From Aedes albopictus (taxonomy: Eukaryota; Arthropoda; Insecta; Diptera; Culicidae): 64,000 nucleotides of DNA. The notes under the pieces are model-generated. The model searched no databases. It was not told where the DNA came from and saw nothing but the letters and a program-made list of their open reading frames with translations. A program made the position numbers and the translations under genes. Every line of letters starts with the position of its first letter. Position 1 is the first letter of the stretch. Shown piece after piece: positions 54,675 to 64,000 of this stretch. Location: assembly GCF_035046485.1 (NCBI RefSeq), contig NC_085138.1, positions 41,699,464-41,763,463 of the forward strand, read 5' to 3'.

Positions 54675-54930
54675 TAGCTGTCCCCGGCAAACTTTGTCTT
54701 GCCTACTGCGTTTTTTACAGTTTCAAGTCCCTAGCCAAGCGCCCAAGTCTCCGTTCAAAATGTATGAGAACCCGATTTTCAAAAACTCTCAATTTTTTCA
54801 TGTTTTAGGCCTCATAAACCTTCCTTGGGTTAAAACTAACAGAACAAAACTTGAACGACCCAAATCGGACCATCCGTCGCAAGTTTTGCGCGGTCCCACG
54901 TATGCCACTGCATTTATATATATATATAGA
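54675..54930 (+). mobile_element. Insertion in left arm ending in TATATATATAGATATA
   Basis: About 255 bp absent from the right arm, starting AGCTGTCCCCGGCAAACTTT and ending in a TA-rich tail (TATATATATATAGATATA). The simple-repeat tail suggests the 3' end of a non-LTR element or a SINE. No duplication was resolved. Confidence 0.6.
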
Positions 54931-57040
54931 TATATGGCGGCTCTCAGAAAAATACACATTGAAAAATTTATTCAATTTTTCTTCTGGAAAAACTGAATTT
55001 TGTTACTAAAAATTAAATATCTCAAAAAGCTATTTTTTTACCTTCGTGATATTTTGTGAAAATAAAGTTCATTCTGTTAGCTATCATCTGAAAAATTATT
55101 ATAGTGGTAAAAAAATGTACAAAAAAGTTATGGCACTTTGAACATTTTTGGTTGCGTGTTTTTTAGAGTACATGACGAATTTCCCGCAAACTAGATTTTG
55201 GGGTTGGCAGCACCTCTCAGATTTCAATAGAATTGTGTAGGTATGAAGACTATGTACTTTAAGGCAACGTTGCATACTTTGTTGTTTTTTTTTTTAATTT
55301 TATCTACACTAATATTTGAAAAGGGATTAAGTTTTTGACCATTTTTTTATACCAATGTAACTTAAAAATAACATGACCTACAAAAAAGTGTGGTATGTGT
55401 GACTTTAAGGAATTTGTTTGAACTTTCAAGTAAAAAACTGAAATATTGAAAAAACGATCACGCTAAAAAAAGTTAAAAAATAAATTGAAGTCAATTAGGA
55501 ATACATGCCCATTTGCGAAATTAAATTAATCCTATTCCGGAGAACCAAATCCCACACCAACCATTAAGAATAGAATTCAAAATGGATCAAAGTAATTAAA
55601 TTGCTGTTATCTGAATCTTTCCCAACATAAAAGGTTTTTTTTGAGTCTAGCCAATTTTTGGGTATTTTTATACGTGGACTTTCACATATTAATATTGAAC
55701 ATAGCTTTATATGTTTCAATTATAAATCTATCCAATACAAAGAATATAATTTAGGATTCTCTTTTGAACCAGAACACCAGATCTGTTACACAGAAATTCT
55801 GAATATCAACCAGAAGTCGAATTTCAACTCAAAAGTTCCCTTATTCATAGGAGAATAAAATAAATACTTTGCATCAGATAGTCTTGTGAATCAAAAATAT
55901 GGAGCTATGTTTAATTTAATATATGAAAATATCTGTAAAAAACGCCCTAAATAAAAACTGAGAACATATAGTTGTTTTTGATTGACCAAATTAGACTCAA
56001 ATGACAATTAAAGATATCATCCAACGTACAGTCGAAAGTCCAACTCAAAGCAATAAAACAAGTACGACCACGATTCTCATCAGTCAACGAGATTGAAACT
56101 TTTACTACAAATCATTTTATTGTAATAGGTAAATATCATTTAAAATAAAAAATCAATAATTTTGCTTTCGGGATGAAATTGATCAGTAAATGAAATACCT
56201 TTGCATTTGCCAAAAATATGTTTTCCACCTGAATTAACCACCCCAGAATGCGAAATGCTACGCAAAACTTTTACGAGTTTTCTCAATTTTTAATTATTCA
56301 AGTTTTAAATTTTATAAATTTCATGAAAACGCCTTAAAGTATGCACTTTTCATACTGAAAAAGTGATTACATCCGGAAAAGTGCAATTTTATGTATAAAT
56401 TTGAATATTTATAAAAATTTTGATGATGAAATCGTGTTTGGCAAATACTTAGCAGCTAAAAGCATCCATTCGAATATTTATTACATGTGCGATACAGCCA
56501 CGGTAACAAAAGTTTGAAAGGGCATTTGAGATTCACCAAACACGCAATTACGGAAAATATTGAATTTAATACAGAAATATGTGACTAATTGACTGTAAAA
56601 CATCTAACACATCATTCAATAATCCTTTAGCCGGCCATTTTCTACAAATTATTTTAAGTTTAAAGCAATATTTTTAACAAATGAAAATGACCCTCACGTC
56701 GATCAATTTCACCCGAAATCACGGTACCTCAGAAATGCTTTTTCTTCAAAAGAGCCCATCTTGCGATATATGGCAAAATTTTCAATAATTACAAAAATGT
56801 CATGTTTTGCAAATTGAAATAATTTATCTTATTTGTTCACATGATTATCTGAAAGTCACCCATACATAACTTTTTTGTAGGTAATGTCATTTTTTAAGTT
56901 ATATTGAGTAAAAAACGGTCAAATATTTAGCCCTTTTCATATATTAATCTAGATAAATAAAAAAAAAACAACGTATGCAATCTTGCTTTAAAATACATAG
57001 TCTTTAAACCTAAGAAATTCCATCGGATTCTGAGACAGTT

Positions 57041-57348
57041 TTGCCAAACCCTCTCTCTCTCTCTCTTCTTGGCGTAACGTCCTCACTGGGACAAAGCCTG
57101 CTTCTCAGCTTAGTGTTCTATGAGCACTTCCACGGTTTTTAACTGAGAGCTTCCTCTGCCAATGACCATTTTGCATGTGTATATCGTGTGGCAGGCACGA
57201 AGATACTCTATGCCCAAGGAAGTCAAGGAAATTTCCTTTACGAAAAGATCCTGGACCGACCGGGAATCGAACCCGTCACCCTCAGCATGGTCATGCTGAA
57301 TACCCGTGCGTTTACCGCCTCGGCTATATGGGTCCCCTTGCCAAACCC
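57041..57348 (-). mobile_element. Feilai-like SINE in right arm (11-bp duplication)
   Basis: The SINE is 57052-57337, flanked by TTGCCAAACCC (57041-57051, 57338-57348). On the minus strand it begins GGACCCATATAGCCGAGGCG, has the B box GGGTTCGATTCCC, and ends in (GA)n, seen as the (TC)n tract at 57052-57065. It is nearly identical by eye to the copy at 62153-62429. Confidence 0.9.
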
Positions 57349-57768
57349 CTACGCGTGAATTCGTCATACACTCTAAAAACACACAACCGAAAATGTTCAA
57401 AGTGCCATAACATTTTTGTATATTTTTTTTACCATTTTTTTAATTATGAAATTTTTACAGATGATAGCTAACAGAATGAGCTTTATTCTCACAAAATATC
57501 ACGAAGGTAAAAAAATAGCTTTTTGAGATATTTAATTTTTAGAAACAAAATTCAGTTTTATTAGAAGAAAAACTAAATAAATTTTTCAATGTGTATTTTT
57601 CTGAGAGTCACCATTTATTAACCTACAACTTTGCCGAAGACAGTTTTCCGATCAAACAAGCAGTTTCAGAGATATGATTTTTCATTTGCATGTGTTCCAT
57701 TTTTTCATAGGCCCTATTTGAAAGTTAGTCGAGACTTCATAAAAAGTTTTAATATGAAAAAATGGTTA

Positions 57769-59094
57769 TTTATATTGATTGGAACAGCTGTGCAAAATTA
57801 TATGCAAATCAAAAATGCAAAATTAAAAAAAATGGATTTTTTTCGTGCTGCTTCGTGGAAAGCCTCAGCTGGTTCTTTGTGCTGATCCTTCCTGTCGTTC
57901 AGCTGTTCATTGAAGTACTGCTTACACCTTTCAATCACCTCACGTACGTCCGCCAAGAGGCTTCTGTCCTCATCCTGCCTTGATCTTTTTCGTATAAATA
58001 TTTTTGACTCGGGTATCCCTAAAACTTTGGTTCATTTACGACAAACGAACTGCAATTGCTGTTCGCAATTCTTTGAAAACTCTTCAACAGAGTCACATTC
58101 AATTACCCCTAATTAAGCAATCTTTGATTGATTGGTCCACCTGTTTGATGTGACAATTGCCGGGAATGCTCCCGGATCAATTACTGGAATGTGTACTGAC
58201 TCAATTTAATAACGGTTAATCAAATCAACATTCAAATTAAACCCATTTCAAGCTCATTTAATATTTCACATTTTTTCCCTTGAGCAACTATTTACCCTCG
58301 TCGTGGCAGGCCGCGAAATCAAAACATTAACGCGTCGCCTACTGGGGCCCAGTAGGTTGGGGGCTGAATGATGAATATTCATCACCAAATTATTGATATT
58401 CCGGATTGTTTCTGCTAATTTAATAAATGGTTGCGTGCGTTTCCAATCGCCCCTCTTCACTCTTTTGGCCCTTGGATACCGTGCGTAACGCTATTCGGTT
58501 GATTAAAAATTCCCAAATCAAAATGTCACCACCTCTCACCGTCCACGCCCTTTGCGGTTCCACTGGAGCAAGAAATTGACTTCCACTTAGAAATTCCGCG
58601 CACAACAGGAGTGCTTTTTCCTGTTTGCCAACCGGATACCAACGTGGAAAAAACGTACCTTTGTGTTTGGTCGGAAAGTGTAATTGTGTGTTTATTTGGA
58701 TTTTCATTGGCGATTGCTGTTACGAGAATTCAGTACAATAAATATATATGTACATTGAAAAGTATGAGCTATTTGGTATGTATGTTTGAAATCTGTTCGC
58801 AAGTTATAAGCTTGTACCTGATCAGATCAGGTTATCATTGATTACCATTAGAATCAAATTGATGAAAGTTTTTGTCGGAGTCTTAAACTATTTGACCCGC
58901 AACATAAGAGGCCAATATATAACGGCCTCTGGAAGTTCTTTCAGTCATTGGGAACACAAAATAGGTGTACACTAAGGTCTTTTTTACACGGGGATACGAA
59001 ATGACTTCACTATTGCGCTTAGTTAATAAATATTCCAGAAAAATCCTTTCATGCATTATTTTGTCAAACAAATTTTCTGTTATTAACGCGGAAG
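57769..59094. other. Unassigned non-coding DNA
   Basis: No TE ends or protein domains are recognised over 1.3 kb. A near-perfect palindrome CCTACTGGGGCCCAGTAGG lies at 58338-58356. Parts may be host DNA. Confidence 0.35.
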
Positions 59095-60780
59095 TGATAT
59101 TCTTGCAGGAATTCCTTTTGTCGGTTTCGCAAAAATTCTTCTTGAAATTTCTAGAATATTTTCTAGGATTACCTCCAGGGACACCGCCAGAAATTCTTTT
59201 GGGGATTCTTTGAGGCTTTATCTGAAAAAATCTGGAATGTTTGGAGAAAGAATATCTTCTCAGGATTTCCTGAGGATCCTCTCAAAATGTATCCGTGCCC
59301 ATGAATTTCATTGCAAATTTCTTCAGGGATTCCTCCAGATATGTATTCTTTTAAAAATTCCCATCGGAATGCTCCTTGGCACTTTTTCAGGAGTTTCTAA
59401 AGAAATTTCTTAAAAGATTAATCTTGAAACTGGTCCACGGGTTTCCTCAGAAAATGCCTTCCAATATTCGTCCTGGCATTCATTAAGGGATTCTATGGGA
59501 AATTCATTGAAGGATTGTATTTCTTCAAACATTACTCCAGAAATATTGTTAGGAGTTTTTCTTTGAGATTTCTACGAAAATTCTCAAGAAATTCTTATAG
59601 GAATTCCTCCAAATGTTTCTTAAAAAAATCCAATCTCTTGAGATTTTTTTTTTCACAAATATTTGGAGCCTCTTTTTGGAAATTCCTCTAGGGGTTTCCT
59701 TAGAGGATACAGATTTTTTCCGAGAAAAAAATTCTGAAATTATTGCTTGAATTTCTCAAAAAATACATATATAACTTTTTTCATTTTTTTTCTCGAGATT
59801 GATTTGGAAATTCCTCTAAGGGATTCTCCAGTAGGTCCTTCAGGTATTGCTGTGCTTTCGATTTATTCAGACATTTCTTCGGAGATTCTTCCAGAAGTTG
59901 TTTTCCAAAGATTCTCTAAATTTCTGCAAAAATACTACAGATGTTATTCCTTACCATTTTGTAAGGAATTATTCAAGATATTTTTCTAGGATTATTAGTT
60001 GAAAGATCTTCAGATCTTCAAGGTTTTCAACGATTTATTTTTAATGTCTTCAGTGATTCGCTAAAGAATTTCAAGAATTTCTTCAAGGCATCCACCAGTA
60101 CATTTTTCTGCGATTTTTTCAGACAATTTTTTTAGAGATTCTTTCAAAATTTCCTCTATTGAATTTTCTAGGAATCCCTCCAGACGTTTCTTAATCATTT
60201 TTCCTTGAAATTACTTACAGAGTTTTTCTATTATTATTTTTTTTTTCTTAAAGAATAAAGTGGGTGTGTTAATACTTTTCTTCAGGTAGTATATTCCGAG
60301 GCATTCATCCAGAAAATGCTTCCAAGATACTTAATTGTTTCAGAAAATGCTTCAGAATTCTCTTTTCACGAATTCCTTTAAAACTATTCCAGAGTTTTTT
60401 CCAGGAGTCTAGGATTGTGTGACGAGACATGTATATGATATGATTTAGTATGCTACGGAGAAAATAAAACGGGCAAAAGATGCTACTTAACTGCTGGACA
60501 CTTTTTTTTGAGAAATTTCTTAAAAAAAAGTCCTTGTAGATATTTCTACAGAACCCACTGAAGGAAATTCTCAAAGAGTCCTTGAAGAAAACCTATGAAC
60601 AATTTCCGAAGCAATTCCTGTAGTATTTGTATCCTTGAAGCCCTGGAAGAAGTTTTGAAGAAATCCCTAAAATTTTGAAAAAAAAAATCTTTCCAGATTA
60701 AAATAAAATCTCTTCACAAGAATTTCAGAAGCAATCCTGGTAGAAATTTCTGCAAAAAAAAAACCCTGAGGAATTCCGTG
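59095..60780 (-). repeat. 12-bp minisatellite block, diverged, T-rich
   Basis: Reversed units (TTCTCCAGGAATTC-like) run through 59095-60230. Polarity becomes forward after about 60540. A short non-repeat stretch lies at 60240-60540, followed by further diverged units to about 60780; 60781-60947 is unassigned. Confidence 0.65.
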
Positions 60781-60947
60781 ATCAAGAAGGTGGACTCTCT
60801 CGTGAAGTGTCAGTCTGAACCTTTCGTTCCATGAACGTATGAGTACACTACAACACGAAACTTCACACGAAACTCCACATTTGAGTAAAAGGATTTTTAA
60901 GTATATAAATCATCAGCAAAATCCCTGTAGAAATATAGCAGGTTCTC

Positions 60948-61126
60948 TATAGATTAACGGCTACGCAGTCTTAGGCTTCAAAAACGAGTTTTATTATTCA
61001 CCCGACGTTTGTGGAGTGTTTCTTCTTCTTTTTCCCCCTGAGGAAGACACTTTCCCCGTGTCGAAACGTCGGGTGAATAATAAAACTCGTTTTTTTAAGC
61101 CTAAACTGCGTAGCCGGTCATCTATA
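60948..61126. mobile_element. TA-flanked MITE (179 bp) with AACGTCGGG arms
   Basis: Arms of about 60 bp: TATAGATTAACGGCTACGCA at 60948 and its inverse ending at 61126, then ACGAGTTTTATTATTCACCC and its inverse. TA flanks suggest a Tc1/mariner-type MITE. The loop is C/T-rich. Confidence 0.85.
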
Positions 61127-61139
61127 GAATCAAGTTACA

Positions 61140-61586
61140 GTCGATTTCAAACAGCAATATAGCAAGTACTTTTGAATGAATCTCTGGAGGAATACCCGAA
61201 AAAATCTGCGGGAAACTCTTGAAGGAATCCATTGAGGAATTTCTAAAGATCTTCCTGAAGAAACTTCTCCAACTTAGGTGAAAATCTTGAAGCTGGAGAG
61301 ATCCTTCAATAACAGTGTTGGAGGATTATCAGAAAGTATTATTGGAGAAATCCACGGACGAATTCCTAAACAAAAAAAAAATCTTAATACCTGGACAGAT
61401 GCATGATAAGCGTCTGTAATCCTTGCAATCCTTAGAAATAAATCTATTGATATTTCTTAAAGAACTTCCGCAGAAATTCTTAGAAAATATTTATGATTTT
61501 TTTTAAGAAATTGTGGATAAATTATTGAAGTTATCCTTAGAGGAAATGCCGGATAAGTTTCTTCGAGATTTTCATCGAGATATCTG
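61140..61586 (+). repeat. 12-bp minisatellite block, forward, diverged
   Basis: Units such as CTGGAGGAATACC alternate with A-rich runs. It continues after the next MITE at 61754-62060. Confidence 0.6.
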
Positions 61587-61753
61587 CCCAAGCAACACAC
61601 ATGTTATAATAGAGCTACGACAGCGCTAGTTTTGGTTGTATATAAGTTTATTTGACGTTATTCTAACATTGTGTTGAAATAACGTAAAATAAACTTCTAT
61701 ACAACCAAAACTTGCGCTGTCGTAACTATTATATAACATGTGTGTTGCTTGGG
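61587..61753. mobile_element. Hairpin MITE (167 bp), CCCAAGCAACACACATGTTA ends
   Basis: CCCAAGCAACACACATGTTA at 61587 is repeated in inverse at 61734-61753, and the arms continue for about 75 bp each (GCTACGACAGCGCTAG against its inverse), leaving a loop of about 15 nt. No target duplication was resolved. It lies within minisatellite. Confidence 0.85.
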
Positions 61754-62060
61754 TGGAGGAAATCTTGAAGGAATCGGTAAATTCCAATGCCGAGTTCATG
61801 AAGTAAGTTCTGAAAGAATTTGTGGATAACGTTTGGAAGAAATCCATAGAAGTTTTCCTTGGACTTGGGATCCTTGGAAAAAAGTATTGTTGGAATCAAA
61901 TAGGGGTTTTTTTTTCGAAGAAATATCCAAGGAAACTCTAAACGACTCCCAGGAATAATGTATAAAGAAATCTTTATAAGAACTTTTGAAGAAGTCTGTG
62001 GAAGATTTTTTTAAGAAATCCCTGGAGCAATTTTTGGAGGAACCTTTGAGTGGCAATGAT
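61754..62060 (+). repeat. 12-bp minisatellite block, forward, diverged
   Basis: Continuation of 61140-61586 with units such as CTTGAAGGAATC and CCTGGAGCAATTTTTGGAG. It ends in an unassigned stretch to 62138. Confidence 0.6.
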
Positions 62061-62141
62061 ATTATTGCCCTTTTCCGGCTATACCAGTCGGCTATAATGT
62101 CTGAAATAGACGTAAAAACTTGAAGTATTTTTAGGCAAAGT

Positions 62142-62440
62142 ACGTTTAATTGCCCATATAGCCGAGGCGGTAAACGTACGGGTATTCAGCATGACCATGC
62201 TGAGGGTGACGGGTTCGATTCCCGGTCGGTCCAGGATCTTTTCGTAAAGGAAATTTCCTTGACTTCCTTGGGCATAGAGTATCTTCGTGCCTGCCACACG
62301 ATATACACATGTAAAATGGTCATTGGCAGAGGAAGCTTTCAGTTAATAACTGTGGAAGTGCTCATAGAACACTAAGCTGAGAAGCAGGCTTTGTCCCAGT
62401 GAGGATGTTACGCCAAGGAGAGGAGGAGGACGTTTAATTG
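62142..62440 (+). mobile_element. Feilai-like SINE in the MITE arm (11-bp duplication)
   Basis: The SINE is 62153-62429, flanked by ACGTTTAATTG (62142-62152 and 62430-62440), a sequence that is itself part of the MITE terminal repeat. It starts CCCATATAGCCGAGGCGG and has the B box GGGTTCGATTCCC at 62210; the tail is GGAGAGGAGGAGGA. It is the same family as 57052-57337. Confidence 0.9.
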
Positions 62441-62483
62441 TCAAATTGAGAGATACATTTGTGAAAAAATTACCACTTGTTTT

Positions 62484-62553
62484 GGTGGGATTCGAACCCA
62501 CGACTCCGTTATCGCTAGTCCGGCGCTTTAACCAACTAAGCTACAGAACAAGT
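62484..62553 (-). pseudogene. tRNA-like sequence in MITE core
   Basis: The minus strand reads TCTGTAGCTTAGTTGGTTAA (A-box-like), a loop CTAGCGA (Ala AGC-type anticodon) and a perfect T arm, GTGGGTTCGAATCCCAC. The anticodon stem is mispaired and the acceptor stem does not close, so a functional tRNA is unlikely. Confidence 0.7.
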
Positions 62554-62656
62554 TACAACTCTGCAGAATAGAAAGCCAAACTGGATTCGAAGCACCACCA
62601 AAACAAGTGGTATTTTTTTCACAAATTTATCTCTCAATTTGCCAATTAAACGTACT

Positions 62657-63249
62657 GTTGCGGCGCAACAATCCGACTGGCAACCAGCTCGATGGAGACA
62701 ATGCGTCATGAGTGCGAGAGTCTATAGCGTAGAGGGTTTACCGCTCCTGTCAACACATTGACTGAGCATAAATGTGCGATAAATCCTATAGATAGCATAG
62801 TTCAGGTTTTGTGGAGTTTTGATATATTATCGGTGAATCGGGATTATTTCTTGAATTATAATTTGATTTAGTTACTGTAAATTTATTGACGAGTAGGTAC
62901 TCATTACATTATATAATTTAAGAATACTAAAATACGATATCACGATAGGTTGACCTAGTCAGACGACCAGTGTTTACGTGCAACCGTGATGAATTTAGCA
63001 CCTAAAGTTGCAAGTACGGCCTTATGAATTCGTTAAGCTTACAGCACCTGAATTACGAAGCCGGTTAAACAGTTGATACGTGGACAGCATATCGAAGAGA
63101 AGAAGACTTAATTGTACGTATAACATATATGTTCTTTGTTTGGTTTCATCGTAACTATTCCGTATTTCAGCTTTGAAGCATACGATAGAAATATAAGCTA
63201 TCAAAAGTCAGTCGTTCTTTAGTCCAGCGTCAACACGTACTTTGCCTAA
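62657..63249. other. Unassigned non-coding DNA
   Basis: No recognisable ends or domains. It lies between the tRNA-like MITE and the last minisatellite block. Confidence 0.35.
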
Positions 63250-63560
63250 GAACCTTTGAGTTTCTTAAAGAATCGCAAAATACATTTCTGAAGAAATCCG
63301 TGAATGATTTCCTGAAAGAGTTCTTGTACGGATTCCTGAAAAAATCTATGAAGATTTTTTTCAAGAAAATCCAAGGAAGCTTTACAGAGGATTTTCTTGA
63401 GAAATTTCTGAAGGATCCTCTAATGAAAATTCCGGTGTAAAGAGGAAATTTTGGAGCGATGCATGAAAGATCATCTAAATAACTTTCAAGGGAATCCGTG
63501 GAAGTCTTCCCGATAGAAATTCCAGATTTCGAAATTTCGGAAGCAATCCAGGGGATAAGT
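63250..63560 (+). repeat. 12-bp minisatellite block, forward, diverged
   Basis: Units such as CTGAAAGAGTTCTTG and CTGAAGGATCC are readable. It is directly followed by the RTE-like fragment. Confidence 0.6.
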
Positions 63561-63599
63561 TATAAAAAAAATAGGAAAATTTTCTCTGGGACAATCACA

Positions 63600-64000
63600 A
63601 AAAATCACAAGGTAGGCCAGAAGGAGTAATTCACACCGACGATTGGAAAGTTCAGCGCCCATCAGCAGATGAACGAAAACGGCCTACGACTCATTGATTT
63701 CGCCGCCTCCAAAAACATGACCATACGTACCACCTTTTTCCAACACAGCCTCCCTTATCGTTACACCTGGAGATCACCACAGCAGACGGAATCTCAAATC
63801 GACCACGTTCTGATTGACGGACGGCACTTCTTCGACATTATCGACGTCAGGACCTATCGTGGCGCTAACATCGACTCCGACCACTGGTGATAGTCAAACT
63901 GCACCCAAAACTCTCCGTCATCAACAATGTACGGTACCGACGACCGCCACGGTACAACCTAGAGCAACTAAAACAACCGGATGTCGCCTCCGCATATGCG
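63600..64000 (+). pseudogene. RTE-like endonuclease, partial, runs off the window
   Basis: C-terminal half of the EEP endonuclease. The frame 63669-63890 has NENGLRLIDFAASKNMTIRT, TWRSPQQTESQIDHVLIDGR, FDIIDVRTYRGANIDSDHW, with DH of the catalytic SDH motif. A one-base deletion near 63885 shifts the following residues (IVKLHPKLSVINNVRYRRPP) to another frame. It is the same family type as 37250-37866, and the linker should follow beyond the right edge. The left edge truncates the domain against minisatellite. Confidence 0.82.

Larger units (their letters stand above)
54527..57768. mobile_element. Giant foldback element 2, arms ~900 bp
   Basis: The left arm (about 54527-55425) and right arm (about 56833-57768) are inverse copies. 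Landmarks are CTAACTTTCAAATAGGGCC (54564) against GGCCCTATTTGAAAGTTAG (57709), TGAAAAATTTATTCAATTTT (54959), ATCTCAAAAAGCTATTTTTT (55018) and ACCTACAAAAAAGT (55378) with their inverses near 57583, 57520 and 56870. The centre (55426-56832) is AT-rich and unassigned. No transposase is seen. Each arm has one separate insertion that the other lacks. Confidence 0.85.
62139..62656. mobile_element. MITE with a tRNA-like core, split by a SINE
   Basis: The terminal inverted repeat starts AGTACGTTTAATTG (62139, resuming at 62430 after the SINE) and ends at 62656. Arms of about 60 bp include AATTGAGAGATACATTTGTG and ACCACTTGTTTTGGTGG. Without the SINE the MITE is about 230 bp. Its core (62484-62553) is a tRNA-like sequence on the minus strand. 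Confidence 0.85.

Noticed and set aside
62484..62553. Possible functional tRNA-Ala gene
   Set aside because: The anticodon stem is mispaired, the acceptor stem does not close, and it lies within MITE ends.

Overview
This window looks like repeat-rich chromosomal DNA from a culicine mosquito, most probably Aedes. The evidence is several tRNA-derived SINEs of the Feilai type, R1-like, RTE-like and RNase H-bearing LINE remnants typical of mosquitoes, many TA- and TTAA-flanked MITEs, and a very abundant degenerate 12-bp minisatellite. I found no convincing host protein-coding gene. Every recognisable protein fragment belongs to a mobile element. The one intact, domain-bearing ORF (a 233-residue PHD-finger protein at 41498-42199, minus strand) lies inside a hAT-like transposon. 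Species, clade and family names are inferred from motifs; no database search was run.

Layout. 1-735 is unassigned. From about 750 to 6480 the DNA is mostly the 12-bp minisatellite (consensus GAATTCCTGGAG). It is interrupted by a 3.2-kb foldback element (about 1362-4600) whose minisatellite content switches polarity in the middle, and by a 116-bp TTAA-flanked MITE. From 6.5 to 20 kb there are SINEs, a TA-flanked MITE, two copies of a MULE-like MITE family with exact 9-bp target duplications, a TA-flanked element with a ~136-bp tandem array inside it, a TTAA element nested in a TTAA element, and a 1.4-kb hAT-like element. From 21.6 to 28.74 kb lies a 5'-truncated LINE (LINE A, minus strand), bounded by a 13-bp target duplication and split by at least three later insertions. 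An R1-like LINE (minus, 28.8-31.87 kb) adjoins it. It has lost the reverse transcriptase catalytic core and carries a SINE. Two RTE-like LINE remnants follow (plus 32.3-33.6 kb; minus 35.3-37.9 kb).

From 38.8 to 43.3 kb the minisatellite returns. It surrounds a SINE that was split by the 1603-bp hAT-like element carrying the PHD ORF and a ~95-bp-arm hairpin. From 45.75 to 49.45 kb mariner-type TIRs enclose a ~154-bp tandem array. 49.5-53.6 kb is minisatellite plus a SINE. 54.5-57.8 kb is a second giant foldback element, each arm of which has been hit by a different later insertion. 59.1-63.6 kb is minisatellite carrying four MITEs or SINEs, including a MITE with a tRNA-like core. The window ends inside another RTE-like endonuclease domain.

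The elements do not form a pathway. Their order of nesting can be read from target-site duplications: SINE into MITE, hAT into SINE, SINE into R1, MITE into hAT, and unknown elements into LINE A. The window is best read as a layered record of transposition in an intergenic or intronic region.
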